Origin: Stenotrophomonas chelatiphaga
Lineage (GTDB): Bacteria; Pseudomonadota; Gammaproteobacteria; Xanthomonadales; Xanthomonadaceae
Reading direction: 5' to 3'
Assembly (NCBI RefSeq): GCF_001431535.1
Contig: NZ_LDJK01000007.1
Coordinates: 90,288 to 154,287 of the forward strand
Length of the DNA stretch: 64,000 nt
Part shown: piece after piece, positions 45,325 through 54,877 of the stretch
Position numbering within the stretch: the stretch's first letter is position 1
How the letters are laid out: each line of letters begins with the position of its first letter
Program-made: the position numbers and the translations under genes
The notes under the pieces: model-generated
Databases searched by the model: none
Seen by the model: only the letters and a program-made list of their open reading frames with translations
What the model was told of the DNA's origin: nothing

Positions 45325-45345
45325 GTGACGGCCGCTGGCCGTCAC
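45325..45345 (+). repeat. REP palindrome, GACGGCC type
   Basis: GTGACGGCC, loop GCT, GGCCGTCAC: a perfect 9-bp stem, 44 bases before the stop of the convergent hydrolase gene. Confidence 0.9.
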
Positions 45346-45388
45346 GCTTCTGGCTGCTGCTGCGCGCGGCGCATGCTTTCCCGCGACC

Positions 45389-46090
45389 TCAATCCCGCAG
45401 CAACCATTCGCGCATGGCCGCACTGACCTCGCCCGGCTTCTCCATCGGGGCCAGGTGCCCGCACCCGGACACCACCACCAGCGTGGCCTGCGGTGCCAGT
45501 GCCTGCATCTCCCGGCTGATCGGCAACGGGGTGATGCGATCATTCTCACCGCACACGATCAGCAGCGGGTCACGGTAGGACGCCAGCAGCGCATGGCCGT
45601 CTTCGCGGTCCAGCCCGCTCTGCCGCAGGAACACCTCTGCGCCAAGTCGCGCGGTCATGTCGCGGACGCGTTGCACCAGCACCTGGTCATCCAGCCGCGA
45701 AGCGTCGATGTAGCTGCGCATCAGCGTGTCGCCGAACCCATGGAACCGGCCGGGCAGGCGGACACTGGCGATCTGTGCCGCACGCTGTGCAGCACGCTGC
45801 GGCGAATCGGCATGGATCGAGGTGTCGATCAGGGCCAGCCGCAGCACCCGCTGCGGCGCACTGCGCAGGATCTGCTGGGCCACGAACCCGCCCAGGGAGA
45901 AACCGGCAAGGGCAAAGCGGGGCGGTGCCTGTGCGAGCACGGCGTCGGCCACCGCCTGCATCGTGTCGCCGCGGGTGAGGTCACCGACGGTCGCCTCGGC
46001 GATGTCGGCCAGGTCGGCCAGCTGGTCACGCCACAGTTCGGCGTCGTTGAGCAGGCCGGGAAGCAGCAGCAGGGGAATGCGTTCTGTCAT
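45389..46090 (-). CDS. Alpha/beta hydrolase, esterase/lipase-like
   Basis: 233 residues from the ATG at 46090 (MTERIPLLLLPGLLNDAELW); the longer frame runs into REP sequence. The nucleophile elbow is GFSLGG, the acid lies in VCGENDRITPLP and the histidine in SGCGHLAPMEKPGEV, so the catalytic triad is complete. A small cap region follows the elbow. The substrate is not predictable. REP clusters flank it on both sides, so it is probably monocistronic. Confidence 0.87.
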   Translation of the reverse strand: MTERIPLLLLPGLLNDAELWRDQLADLADIAEATVGDLTRGDTMQAVADAVLAQAPPRFALAGFSLGGFVAQQILRSAPQRVLRLALIDTSIHADSPQRAAQRAAQIASVRLPGRFHGFGDTLMRSYIDASRLDDQVLVQRVRDMTARLGAEVFLRQSGLDREDGHALLASYRDPLLIVCGENDRITPLPISREMQALAPQATLVVVSGCGHLAPMEKPGEVSAAMREWLLRD

Positions 46091-46159
46091 CGCGCCATTG
46101 TAGAAGACCAACCGGTCAGCGCCGGGGCATGCTCGGCGAGCGCAACGGCAAGCAGGGGT

Positions 46160-46254
46160 GTGACGACCAACGTTCGTCACCCACCACGGCAGGGGTGTGA
46201 CGACCAACGGTCGTCACCCACCACGGCAGGAGCGTGACGACCAACGGTCGTCAC
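46160..46254 (-). repeat. Three REP palindromes in tandem, 37-bp period
   Basis: Copies at 46160-46180, 46197-46217 and 46234-46254 are spaced exactly 37 bp apart. Each reads GTGACGACC, loop AAC, GGTCGTCAC (the first has GTTCGTCAC), so by loop sequence and trailing CCACC they lie in the minus orientation. The 16-base spacers are nearly identical (CCACCACGGCAGG then GGT or AGC). They lie 70 bases from the hydrolase start and 15 from the dkgB stop. Confidence 0.92.
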
Positions 46255-46269
46255 CCCCCAGGGGAGAGG

Positions 46270-47073
46270 TCAGTCCCAGGCCGGGGCGATGCCGTCCGGA
46301 TTGGCCAGCCGATGGCCGCGGTCCAGTACGGCGATCTGGGCGAGGTCTTCGTCGGTCAGGCGCAGGCTGGCAGCTTCCAGGTTGCTGGCCAGGTTTTCGC
46401 GCCGGGTCGAAGACGGAATGACCGCGAAGCCCTGCTGCAGCGCCCAGGCCAGCGCGACCTGCGCCGGGGTGGCCTGGTGGCGGCCGGCGATCGCCTGGAT
46501 CACGGGATCCTTGATCACCTCGCCGTAGGCCAGGCTCATGTACGCGGTGACGTGGATGCCCTGTTCCTGCAGGAACGGCACCAGCAGGCGGTTCTGCAGG
46601 TACGGATGGATCTCTACCTGGTTGGTGGCGATCTCGCTTGCCCCCAGGATGCTGATCGCGCGGCGGGTCTGGGCGATGGTGAAGTTGGAGATGCCGATCC
46701 CGCGCGTCAGGCCCTGTGCCTTGGCTTCGGCCAGCGCCGGCAGGTATTCCTCCATCGGCACCGCGTCATCCGGCGACGGCCAGTGGATCAGGGTCAGGTC
46801 GACGCGGTCGGTTCGCAGCTTCTCCAGGCTGCCGTGCAGGCTGGCCAGCAGCGCGTCACGCTTGAATTCGCTGATCCAGATCTTGGTGGTCAGGTAGATG
46901 TCATCGCGTGGCACGCCGGATTCGGCGATCGCCTGGCCGACTTCGGCTTCATTGCCGTAGATCTGTGCGGTATCGATGGCGCGGTAGCCGACGTCGAGCG
47001 CATTGCGCACCGAATCGATCACCGCCTGGTCTTTCAGGCGGAACGTGCCGAGGCCAAAAGCAGGAACGGTCAT
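46270..47073 (-). CDS. dkgB: 2,5-didehydrogluconate reductase B, aldo/keto reductase
   Basis: 267 residues, very close in pattern to E. coli Dkg[42 protein letters not shown] (catalytic Asp and Tyr), [32 protein letters not shown] (catalytic His), [17 protein letters not shown] and [17 protein letters not shown] (NADPH-phosphate contacts). It reduces 2,5-diketo-gluconate and small aldehydes such as methylglyoxal in the cytoplasm. The ATG at 47073 was preferred to upstream starts, which give only low-complexity sequence. It lies next to an MFS exporter and a YafC-like regulator; in E. coli dkgB also neighbours yafC. Confidence 0.93.
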   Translation of the reverse strand: MTVPAFGLGTFRLKDQAVIDSVRNALDVGYRAIDTAQIYGNEAEVGQAIAESGVPRDDIYLTTKIWISEFKRDALLASLHGSLEKLRTDRVDLTLIHWPSPDDAVPMEEYLPALAEAKAQGLTRGIGISNFTIAQTRRAISILGASEIATNQVEIHPYLQNRLLVPFLQEQGIHVTAYMSLAYGEVIKDPVIQAIAGRHQATPAQVALAWALQQGFAVIPSSTRRENLASNLEAASLRLTDEDLAQIAVLDRGHRLANPDGIAPAWD

Positions 47074-47182
47074 GGGGATACTCCAGCGGGGGACAGGAAG
47101 AGGGTAGGGCAGCTGCCGTGTGCATGCGGGCAACGCTGCGTTGTGGTGCCCGGCCGCAGCGGGCCACCCGGCAGCGGGCCGT

Positions 47183-48397
47183 TCAATGCGCCGCCACGGT
47201 GATGCCGTCGGCGCGGTCGTCGATGCCATCGCGGCGGTCCAGCCGGCCGCTGAGCGCGGTCAGCGCGTAGGCGCCCACCACCACCAGCGCGCCCAGCCAC
47301 GGGGTGTGCATCAGGCCGATGTGTTCCACCACCAGCCCACCCAGCGAGGCGCCGAGGGCGATGCCGATATTGAACGCGGCGATGTTCAGCCCCGATGCCA
47401 CATCCGTTGCCTGCGGCGCATAGCGCTGCGCCTGCTTGACCACGTAGACCTGCAGGCCGGGCACGTTGCCGAATGCCACCGCGCCCAGCGCCAGCACGGT
47501 CAGCAGCACCAGCCAGGTGTTGTACGCGGTGAAGGTCAATACCAGCAGCACCAGCGCGAGCAGCGCGAAGATGCGCTTGAGGGCCGGAATCGGGCCGAGC
47601 CGGTCGGCCAGGCGGCCGCCCCACACGTTGCCGAACGCCACCGAGATGCCGTACACCAGCAGCACGCCACTGATCGCATTGGCGGAAAAACCGGTGACCT
47701 CCTGCAGGATCGGCGCCAGGTAGGTGAAGGACAGGAACGTACCGCCGTAGCCGAGCGCGGTCATCGCATACACCATCAGCAGGCGCGGCTGCGCCAGTAC
47801 GCCCAGCTGCTGGCGGAAGGTCGCCGGCGCGCTCTGCGCCAGGTTGCGCGGCACGAAGGCCAGGCTGCCCAGCAGCGCCACCACGCCCAGCCCGGACACC
47901 GCCAGGAAGGTCGCGCGCCAGCCCAGGTGCTGGCCGATGAAGGTGCCCAGCGGGACGCCGGTGACGAGGGAGACGGTCAGGCCGGTGAACATGATGGCGA
48001 TCGCGCTGGCGGCTTTTTCCTTCGGCACCACCGACGTGGCGATGATCGAGCCGATGGAGAAGAACACGCCATGGGCGAGGCCGGTCAGGATGCGCGCGAC
48101 GATCAGCGAGTTGTAGCCCGGCGCCAGGTAGGCGACCAGGTTGCCTACGGTGAACACCAGCATCAGCGCCACCAGCAGGGTCTTGCGCGGCACGCGGCCG
48201 GTCAGCGCGGTCAGCACCGGCGCGCCGATCGCCACGCCGAGCGCGTAAAGGGACACCAGCAGGCCGGCCGAGGGCAGGCTGACCTGCAGGTCGGCGGCGA
48301 TGGTGGGAAGCAGCCCGACGATCACGAACTCGGTGGTGCCGATGGCAAAGGCACCGAGGGTGAGCGCCAGCAGGGCGAGGGGAATGCCACGGGTCAT
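47183..48397 (-). CDS. MFS transporter, sugar/drug efflux (AraJ/YdhP type)
   Basis: 404 residues from the ATG at 48397 ([20 protein letters not shown]) with 12 hydrophobic segments. The 12-helix DHA1-type signatures are [40 protein letters not shown] (motif A region), [19 protein letters not shown] and [20 protein letters not shown] (motif C region). It is an inner-membrane proton antiporter for small molecules. It lies upstream of dkgB on the same strand (109 bases apart) and divergent from a LysR regulator that is its probable controller. Confidence 0.92.
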   Translation of the reverse strand: MTRGIPLALLALTLGAFAIGTTEFVIVGLLPTIAADLQVSLPSAGLLVSLYALGVAIGAPVLTALTGRVPRKTLLVALMLVFTVGNLVAYLAPGYNSLIVARILTGLAHGVFFSIGSIIATSVVPKEKAASAIAIMFTGLTVSLVTGVPLGTFIGQHLGWRATFLAVSGLGVVALLGSLAFVPRNLAQSAPATFRQQLGVLAQPRLLMVYAMTALGYGGTFLSFTYLAPILQEVTGFSANAISGVLLVYGISVAFGNVWGGRLADRLGPIPALKRIFALLALVLLVLTFTAYNTWLVLLTVLALGAVAFGNVPGLQVYVVKQAQRYAPQATDVASGLNIAAFNIGIALGASLGGLVVEHIGLMHTPWLGALVVVGAYALTALSGRLDRRDGIDDRADGITVAAH

Positions 48398-48503
48398 GAC
48401 AGGGTCCGGCAGGAAAGGAAGGAGCGCAGTCTGCGCCGCTGACCTTTGCCGAAAAACACGTCTTGACGCCAATCACTCTTGCCTGATGGTCAATAATGCG
48501 GCG
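48398..48503. promoter_or_regulatory. Divergent promoter region, MFS gene and LysR gene
   Basis: 106 bases between the two starts hold both promoters and presumably the LysR operator. Only loose T-N11-A candidates are visible, for example around CTTGACGCCAATCACTCTTG, so the exact site is open. Confidence 0.45.
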
Positions 48504-49406
48504 ATGAAGATCACCCTGGATGAAATGCAGGCCCTGTTGGCGGTCATCGACAGCGGCACCATCAGCGCGGCGGCCGAGCAGTTGGGCCAGACCCCGTCCG
48601 GGGTCAGCCGCGCGCTGGGCCGGCTGGAAGAAAAGCTGGGCACCACCCTGCTGACCCGCACCACGCGCCGCCTGCACCTGACCGCCGAAGGCGAGGCCTT
48701 CGTGCGCCAGGCGCGGCAGATCGTCGAGGCAGTGGAGACCGCGGAGGAACAGATGGCGCTGCGTCGCCAGCGTCCGGCGGGTCGCCTGCGCGTGGATGCG
48801 GCGATGCCGTTCGTGCTGCATGTGATCGCCCCGCTGGTGACCCGCTATCGCCAGCAGTTTCCGGAGGTGGCGCTGGAAGTGAACAGCTCCGAGCGCTACA
48901 TCGACCTGCTGGAGCGGCGCACCGACCTGGCCATCCGCATCGGCCCCCTGGCCGATTCCACCCTGCACGCCCGCCTGCTCGGCCGCTGCCGCCTGCAACT
49001 GGTGGCCAGCCCGGCCTACCTGCGCCAGCACGGCACGCCGGAAAACGTGGCCGCCTTGTCGGCGCATACGCTGCTGGGCTTCAACGAACCCGAATCGCTG
49101 AACCGCTGGCCGCTGCCCGGCGACGACGAGGGCCAGTTGCGCGTACGCCCGGACATCGCCGCTTCCAGTGGTGAGACCCTGCGCCGGCTGGCGGTGGAAG
49201 GCGCCGGCATCACCTGCCTGTCTGATTTCCTGACCCACGCCGACCGCGCCAGCGGCGCGCTGGTGCCGGTGCTGATCGCGCAGACGCTGGATGTCTACCA
49301 ACCCATCCACGCGGTGTACTACCGCAACACGGCGGTGTCGGCGCGCGTGCGGTCGTTCGTGGATGTGCTGGCAGATGGCATGCAGCGCGAGCCGTTCGTG
49401 GTGTAG
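48504..49406 (+). CDS. LysR-family transcriptional regulator (YafC-like)
   Basis: 300 residues from the ATG at 48504 (MKITLDEMQALLAVIDSGTI); an ATG at 48486 adds six residues. The helix-turn-helix is SAAAEQLGQTPSGVSRALGRLEEKLG followed by LLTRTTRRLHLTAEGE. The effector-binding domain has RLRVDAAMPFVLHVIAPLV, DLAIRIGPLADSTLHARLLG and the CLSDFLTHADRASGALVPVL end. It is divergent from the MFS-dkgB pair, the usual arrangement for a LysR activator of its neighbours. REPs begin 9 bases after the stop. Confidence 0.93.
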   Translation: MKITLDEMQALLAVIDSGTISAAAEQLGQTPSGVSRALGRLEEKLGTTLLTRTTRRLHLTAEGEAFVRQARQIVEAVETAEEQMALRRQRPAGRLRVDAAMPFVLHVIAPLVTRYRQQFPEVALEVNSSERYIDLLERRTDLAIRIGPLADSTLHARLLGRCRLQLVASPAYLRQHGTPENVAALSAHTLLGFNEPESLNRWPLPGDDEGQLRVRPDIAASSGETLRRLAVEGAGITCLSDFLTHADRASGALVPVLIAQTLDVYQPIHAVYYRNTAVSARVRSFVDVLADGMQREPFVV

Positions 49407-49414
49407 CCCGAAGC

Positions 49415-49435
49415 GTGACGACCAACGGTCGTCAC
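49415..49435 (-). repeat. REP palindrome, GACGACC type
   Basis: GTGACGACC, loop AAC, GGTCGTCAC, minus orientation, 9 bases after the LysR stop. Confidence 0.92.
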
Positions 49436-49453
49436 CCACCGGGAGCGCATCGG

Positions 49454-49550
49454 CTGACGGCCAGCGGCCGTCACTACCGGGAGCGCAAGGGCTGACGGCC
49501 AGCGGCCGTCACTACCGGGAGCGTAATGGCTGACGGCCAGCGGCCGTCAC
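49454..49550 (-). repeat. Three GTAG-headed REP palindromes in tandem, 38-bp period
   Basis: Copies at 49454-49474, 49492-49512 and 49530-49550, spaced exactly 38 bp. Each reads CTGACGGCC, loop AGC, GGCCGTCAC then TACC; on the minus strand that is a GGTAG head and a GACGGCC stem. The spacers differ by only a few bases. They end 24 bases before the stop of the convergent chemoreceptor gene. Confidence 0.92.
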
Positions 49551-49573
49551 TACCGGGCCAACGGTGCCATGCG

Positions 49574-51670
49574 TCAGGCCAGGGTGAACACGCCCACCGA
49601 TTCGACCAGGCGCGCAGCCTGCTGTTCCATGCTGCGCGCGGCAGCGGAGGCTTCTTCCACCAGCGCGGCATTCTGCTGGGTGGCCCCGTCCATCTGCACC
49701 ACGGTCTGGTTGACCTGCTCGATGCCGGCGCTCTGTTCCTGCGAAGCGGCGGAGATGTCGGCCATGATGTCGGTCACGCGCTGCACCGAGGCAACGATCT
49801 CGCCCATCGTGTTGCCCGCCTGGCGCACCAGCGCGGAGCCATCGGCAACCTTTTCCACCGATTCATCGATCAGCCCCTTGATCTCCTTTGCAGCGGCCGC
49901 CGAACGCTGTGCGAGCGTGCGTACTTCACTGGCCACCACGGCGAAGCCGCGGCCCTGGTCGCCCGCCCGCGCGGCTTCCACGGCCGCGTTCAAGGCCAGG
50001 ATGTTGGTCTGGAAGGCGATCCCGTCGATCACCGAAATGATCTCGGCAATCCGCCGCGAAGACGTTTCGATACCGCCCATCGTTTCCACGACCTGGCCGA
50101 CCACGTCGCCACCCTGCGAGGCCACGCCCGCCGCGCTGCGGGCCAGCTCGTTGGCGGTGCGCGCATGTTCTGCGTTCTGGCGCACGGTGGAGGTGAGCTC
50201 CTCCATCGAGGCGGCGGTTTCTTCCAGGTTGGCGGCCTGCTGTTCGGTGCGCTGGGACAGGTCGCTGTTGCCGCTTGCGATCTCCATCGCGGCTTCGCGG
50301 ACGCCACCAGCCACCTGCTGGATGTCGGCGACGATCGTCGCCAGCTGCGCCGCCGTGGTGTTGGCGTCGCCGGCAATGCGGGCGAACACGCCCTTGAAAT
50401 CACCGTCCATGCGCGCGCGCAGGTCGCCGTCGGCGATTGAACGCAGCACAGCGGATACCTGGCCAAGGTTGCCTTCGGTGACCTGCATCAGCTGGTTCAG
50501 CCCAAGCACCATTTCACGGAAATCGTACTGATACCGCGCGACATCGCCACGCTGGCTGAAGTCGCCTTCGGCAGCGGCCGCAGCCAGCTGGCGGATCTCG
50601 GCATTGATCGCGCCCAGGTTGGATTTCACCGTATCCAGTGCCTCGGTGATGACGCGCTTTTCGCCCGGCAGCCGCTCCATGTCCTCGGACAGGTCACCCA
50701 CCGCGTAGCGGGCCATCAACGACACGGCGCGCATCTTCACCTGGATATGTGCGGCGACCAGTGCATTGCAGTCGGCCACCATGCGTCCGTAGGCGCCGGG
50801 GAAGGCTTCGGCGTCCATGCGGTGGCTGATCTGCCCGGCTTCGTGCGTGCGCGCCATCTCCGCCTGTGCACCCAGCACGCCGCGCAACGTCTCCTGCACC
50901 GCCCGCATGGCACGCGCAAGCCGGGCGACTTCATCGTTGCCAATGACCTGTACCTGGTGGTCCAGGTCACCCGCGGCGACCGCGCGTGCGGCCGCTTCCA
51001 CCGCGACCACCGGACGCACCACGGCGCGGCGCAACCACCACGACAACGCCAGCAGCAGACCGATGGCGGCCACCACGGTCACCGCCGCGCTGGTGACCAG
51101 TAGTTCGCGGGCATGCTGGGAACGCGCGGCGATCGCAGCTTCGGCCACCTGGCCGGTATGTGTGGCCAGCGCATCCAGCGCCTGCGCCAGCGGACGGTCG
51201 CGTCCGCGCACCGGGGCATCGCCTGCAGCCGGGTCGTAGCCCGCGGCGATGAAGGTGGCCAGGGCGGCCTGGTAATCGCGTTCCAGGGCCTGCTGGTCGA
51301 CCAGGAAGGCGGCCACCAGCTCGCGCGTCTTCGGATCCTCGGCCTGCGCCACGACGGCCGCCAGCTCGCGTACCCGACGGCCTTCGTCGGCCAGCGCGGC
51401 GGCATGTTTCTCCCGCAGCGCATCGTCGGATCCCCGCAACAGCACGTTCTTCCACTCCTGCACCTGCAGGCGGAACTCGCGCTGGAGTTTCTCTGCGTCA
51501 CGGCTGACCGCATAGGAATCGGGCATTGCCGCGCCCAGGTCAAACCATGCCGAGGCCAGCCCGGCCAGGGCGCTGACGACCAGCAGCAGCACGCCCAGCG
51601 CGCTGGCGCCGATCAGCTTGAACTGGATGCCGCGAGTGGAAGAAGGAGGAGACGGAGAAACGTTCCGCAT
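49574..51670 (-). CDS. Methyl-accepting chemotaxis protein
   Basis: 698 residues from the ATG at 51670 ([20 protein letters not shown]). There are two membrane helices ([20 protein letters not shown] and [20 protein letters not shown]) around a helical periplasmic sensor domain, then a HAMP domain ([20 protein letters not shown]) and further linker segments (about 280-440) resembling a second HAMP. The MCP signalling hairpin contains [20 protein letters not shown] and [18 protein letters not shown]. Glutamine/glutamate methylation sites are present ([19 protein letters not shown]). There is no CheR/CheB pentapeptide at the C-terminus. The ligand is unknown. Confidence 0.94.
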   Translation of the reverse strand: MRNVSPSPPSSTRGIQFKLIGASALGVLLLVVSALAGLASAWFDLGAAMPDSYAVSRDAEKLQREFRLQVQEWKNVLLRGSDDALREKHAAALADEGRRVRELAAVVAQAEDPKTRELVAAFLVDQQALERDYQAALATFIAAGYDPAAGDAPVRGRDRPLAQALDALATHTGQVAEAAIAARSQHARELLVTSAAVTVVAAIGLLLALSWWLRRAVVRPVVAVEAAARAVAAGDLDHQVQVIGNDEVARLARAMRAVQETLRGVLGAQAEMARTHEAGQISHRMDAEAFPGAYGRMVADCNALVAAHIQVKMRAVSLMARYAVGDLSEDMERLPGEKRVITEALDTVKSNLGAINAEIRQLAAAAAEGDFSQRGDVARYQYDFREMVLGLNQLMQVTEGNLGQVSAVLRSIADGDLRARMDGDFKGVFARIAGDANTTAAQLATIVADIQQVAGGVREAAMEIASGNSDLSQRTEQQAANLEETAASMEELTSTVRQNAEHARTANELARSAAGVASQGGDVVGQVVETMGGIETSSRRIAEIISVIDGIAFQTNILALNAAVEAARAGDQGRGFAVVASEVRTLAQRSAAAAKEIKGLIDESVEKVADGSALVRQAGNTMGEIVASVQRVTDIMADISAASQEQSAGIEQVNQTVVQMDGATQQNAALVEEASAAARSMEQQAARLVESVGVFTLA

Positions 51671-51840
51671 GAGCGCTGGTCCGGGAAGGGGAATTCCGTT
51701 ATCGGATGGCTGCTTGGATGCTGAAGTGCGAATTGCGTCACGATTCCTGTTCCATTCAACGACGTGATAACCATGTGATTTCCGGTAATGGTCACCGTTG
51801 GAACAATCGACCGGTATCCGGGCTGCGCAAGGGGCCGGGG

Positions 51841-52113
51841 ATGCACGCAACTCGAAAGTCCGCGGGTGATCAGGCGATGGATCATCAAGCCATGCCGTTC
51901 ACGCCTTCGATCCCGCATGTTCCCTGCGCCACCACCGGTGCGATCAACCGGCACGACCTGCCTGCCGCCGGCACGTCCGATGCTTCGCTGGCGTTTGCAC
52001 GGCATGACGGCATCGAGGCAGATCAGCCGCCGACGCCGATGGAGATCAGCTTGCGGCTCAACGGCAACAGCCTGCTGCGGACCGGGGTGGCCGCGCCGGG
52101 CCTGCCGGAGTAG
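51841..52113 (+). CDS. Small protein upstream of the 911-aa gene, unknown
   Basis: A 90-residue frame from the ATG at 51841 ([20 protein letters not shown]) with AAGGGGCCGGGG just upstream; the frame is open further up to 51706, but that part is low quality. It ends [16 protein letters not shown], and its stop lies 13 bases before the start of the large gene. The size, spacing and hydrophilic sequence would fit a small chaperone or partner of the large protein, but there is no recognisable family. Third positions become strongly GC-rich only in the second half, so the start is uncertain. Confidence 0.5.
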   Translation: MHATRKSAGDQAMDHQAMPFTPSIPHVPCATTGAINRHDLPAAGTSDASLAFARHDGIEADQPPTPMEISLRLNGNSLLRTGVAAPGLPE

Positions 52114-52126
52114 GGACCCGCACGCC

Positions 52127-54862
52127 ATGTCCCCTGTCGCGCCCTCTCACGGTCACTGCGGAACCCAGGCCCCGATCAACGCCGGTGCGTGGGTGTGCAG
52201 GATGCTGCAGCCGGTAAGGCTGCCATCGGCGATCTTCAACGGTGTCCTGCCGGAACGCGCGCGGCAGCCTGCGGTACCACCGCCCTGGCGAAGCGAACTC
52301 CATTCGATCGGCGACAACCTGGGCCACGAGCTGGTCCGCTGGGGTACGGCGCGGGCGTTCTCGCAGCTGGTGCAGCAGGCCGACCAGCTGCTGCCCGGGA
52401 TATCCATTCCATGGACCGCCTATGCAACGTACTGCGGCCTGTCCGAAGCGCGCAGGGGCAATGTGCTGCGAGCGCTTCAGTCGATCCCACTCACCCGCAT
52501 CGCCCCCATCGTGATCCTGCAGGCCGTGGCAGACCGCCTGCGCTGGCTGCCCGAGGTTGCCGATGGCGGTGCCGATCCTGCCCCGCTGGTGCTTGGTCTG
52601 GCCGCGTGTGCCCTGGTGCACGCGCTGCAGCACCAGCGGCCGGTCCGTTCGCCGTCCACGACAGCGGGCAAGCACCTGGTCCGCCTGGTACACATGCTGC
52701 ACGTCGCGACCAACGCGTATGCAGGGCTGCAGTCGCTGCGTGGTGCCGCCTGGGCGGGCAGCGTGAACGTGGCACGGGTGCCGGCAGCAGGGGCGGCATC
52801 GCGCTGCACCGCCCGCGACGGGCTGCCGGCCAATGGCACCGAAGGACCGATCATGGTGCCGTGGCATTGTGCATCCGGCGTCGCTGGGCAGTCCGTCGAT
52901 GATGCGCAGGGCGCTGGCGCTGGCGCCTGGCCGTTGCCCGGAGCCGACGCGCGCCGGGCCAAACCCAAGGCCAGACCGAAGCCGCCGCCGCCCTCTTCAC
53001 GCGGTGGGGGGCGAACGCCCACAGGAGCGGACGCAGGGCGCGGACACGCCCCTCCGGGTCGCCGGCCGACGGGCGCCCGATCAGCGTCCGTGGACGGCGC
53101 CGCGGGTGTCCCGGGCCCCGCCGCGCAGGGACCGCGGAAAGAGAGTGCATCCACCATCAGGAAGCAGGCCGCGCTCGGCCAGATGGCCCAGCAGAGCAAG
53201 GAAAGCACGGCAGTCAGCAAGCAGTCGAGCGCGCATGCCAAGGACGGCCTCCATCCGGCCATGGGTCAGGATGACCGACGGGTAGCCGCACCGCAGCACC
53301 CCCTGGTGGCCGGTGACCGCGCCAAGCCAGTGGAATGCGCTGGCCACTGCACGCCGGCAGCAAACGCCAATGGCAGCAGTGATGGCGTCGAACGTGCGGC
53401 TGGCGCCCATGCCGCCCTGGCCTGCCTGCGCTTCCACGATACGCGTGAGGCGCGGCTGCAGGTGCGGAAGATGCGCTTCGGCCCGGTCCAGGCCAGCTTC
53501 TGCGTACCGCAACGGGCGCACGACCATTTCATGGATGGCTTTGCCGGCGCGCTGCGCGACCGCAGCGCTGCCTGGGTAAAGACCGAGGTCGTGCACGAAC
53601 ACATCCCCGCAGCCCAGCGCGGACGAGGCGCGCGCAAGTACGACGGACTGGGCCAGATGCAGCGCGCCGAGCCCCGCGATCCCACCCCGCTGGTCGATGA
53701 GGACGTGTTCTCGGTGCTGAGCGTGTCCCCGCTCAGTGATCACCTGCTGCATCGGCGGCGCATCCGGTCATCGCACATCCTGGCGCCCAATACCTTCCGG
53801 TTGATCAGCTACGAAGATCCGGCCCAGCGGCGCAGGACATTCGTCGCCTACTTCGTCAGGCCGTCGTCGGAGGCGTGCCGCGGGCTGCGCGTTGGCTACC
53901 TGGAGGTGACCAGCACCCCCCAAGGGGGCTACGCGCTGCAGGATGCGGAGGCGGGGTTCAGCCTGGACGCCCGATCGATGGCCACCCTGGTCAACGGCAC
54001 GCAGGCCATGTCGGGTTGCCGCTTTGAACCGGGCGACGACGTTGGGCAGGCCGATGGCGACCGGGTACACGCGCAGCAGACACGGCATCTGTTCCTCCGC
54101 GAACGATCCACCTGGTGCGGCGAGGAAGCGTTCACCCCGCAGGCGGTGAACGACCGCCTGCCGTTCCTGATCGCCAGGGAGGTCCGTATGCCCGGCCGGG
54201 CCGGGAACGTGATCCTGCATCGCAACAGCTTCGCCTTGGGCGCCGACGCCCTGGTGTTCCTCGACGAACGAGGCAGCCTTGGACGGCTGCGGATGGTGGC
54301 CTCGCCCACTGCGCCGGATCAGTGGCTGCTGGTGACGCAGCAGGCGCACGCGGTGGGCTTCATGCAACGTCACAAGCTGCAGGACGATGTTTCCTACCGC
54401 CTCGCCGACCTGGTCGAACTGCTGGAACAGCAGGGCATCACGTGGATCCCTCCAGACCCGGACCGGACCTCCCCTGGCGACGACCCGCATGTGCCTGCTG
54501 CAGACCCTGCTGATCCGTGCGGGCTGACGCGGCTGCAGCCGTCGGGACAGGTAACCGCGCCGGCAGTGACGCGCCGCTCCTGGTTCTCGTGGCGGCAGGG
54601 GGTGTTGCAGTACGTGGATCATGAAGGCCGCGAAGGTCGCCTGGGTTTCGAACGCCATGGCACGCATGGCCGCAATTACAGGATGGCCGCTGGCAACACG
54701 GCAGCGGCGCTCGCCTTCGCCCAGCGCAACCAGCTGCTGCCCCACGCCCGCTACGCAGAGGACGAGATCCTGTGGCTGCTGAAGGGGCAGGGCCTGGTCC
54801 GGCGCGACGACGACCTGCCCGATGCGCAGGACGATGCTTCCGCTTCAGTGGAAGCATCCTGA
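52127..54862 (+). CDS. Large effector-like protein of unknown function with duplicated C-terminal module
   Basis: 911 residues from the ATG at 52127 (MSPVAPSHGHCGTQAPINAG), preceded by GGAGTAGGG. The open frame begins at 51788, but its first 113 codons are an Arg/Pro-rich shadow of the small gene. Visible parts: a helical N-terminal domain to about residue 235; a long Pro/Arg/Gly-rich linker (PKARPKPPPPSSRGGGR, about 278-330); a Ser/Gln/Lys-rich stretch; a mixed domain from about 430; and near the end two similar modules of about 70 residues (about 700-771 and 817-891) that share the pattern LVFLDERGSLGRLRM against LQYVDHEGREGRLGF, and VGFMQRHKL against LAFAQRNQL. No signal peptide or membrane helices. 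A translocated effector or toxin is a guess from composition. Confidence 0.7.
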   Translation: MSPVAPSHGHCGTQAPINAGAWVCRMLQPVRLPSAIFNGVLPERARQPAVPPPWRSELHSIGDNLGHELVRWGTARAFSQLVQQADQLLPGISIPWTAYATYCGLSEARRGNVLRALQSIPLTRIAPIVILQAVADRLRWLPEVADGGADPAPLVLGLAACALVHALQHQRPVRSPSTTAGKHLVRLVHMLHVATNAYAGLQSLRGAAWAGSVNVARVPAAGAASRCTARDGLPANGTEGPIMVPWHCASGVAGQSVDDAQGAGAGAWPLPGADARRAKPKARPKPPPPSSRGGGRTPTGADAGRGHAPPGRRPTGARSASVDGAAGVPGPAAQGPRKESASTIRKQAALGQMAQQSKESTAVSKQSSAHAKDGLHPAMGQDDRRVAAPQHPLVAGDRAKPVECAGHCTPAANANGSSDGVERAAGAHAALACLRFHDTREARLQVRKMRFGPVQASFCVPQRAHDHFMDGFAGALRDRSAAWVKTEVVHEHIPAAQRGRGARKYDGLGQMQRAEPRDPTPLVDEDVFSVLSVSPLSDHLLHRRRIRSSHILAPNTFRLISYEDPAQRRRTFVAYFVRPSSEACRGLRVGYLEVTSTPQGGYALQDAEAGFSLDARSMATLVNGTQAMSGCRFEPGDDVGQADGDRVHAQQTRHLFLRERSTWCGEEAFTPQAVNDRLPFLIAREVRMPGRAGNVILHRNSFALGADALVFLDERGSLGRLRMVASPTAPDQWLLVTQQAHAVGFMQRHKLQDDVSYRLADLVELLEQQGITWIPPDPDRTSPGDDPHVPAADPADPCGLTRLQPSGQVTAPAVTRRSWFSWRQGVLQYVDHEGREGRLGFERHGTHGRNYRMAAGNTAAALAFAQRNQLLPHARYAEDEILWLLKGQGLVRRDDDLPDAQDDASASVEAS
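54833..54858. terminator. Perfect 9-bp hairpin at the end of the large gene
   Basis: GATGCTTCC (54833-54841) pairs with GGAAGCATC (54850-54858) over the loop GCTTCAGT. It lies inside the last codons, two bases before the stop, and between two convergent genes. No T-run follows. It may act as a bidirectional terminator. Confidence 0.45.
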
Positions 54863-54877
54863 TTCCCACTCTGATCG

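Noticed and set aside
49454..49550. Short CRISPR-like array
   Set aside because: Regular 38-bp period, but the 17-base spacers are almost identical and too short, the repeats are perfect hairpins with GTAG heads, and no cas genes are near. These are REPs.
51788..52126. N-terminal extension of the 911-aa protein
   Set aside because: These 113 codons are Arg/Pro-rich and out of frame with the small gene at 51841; the ATG at 52127 with GGAGTAGGG fits better.
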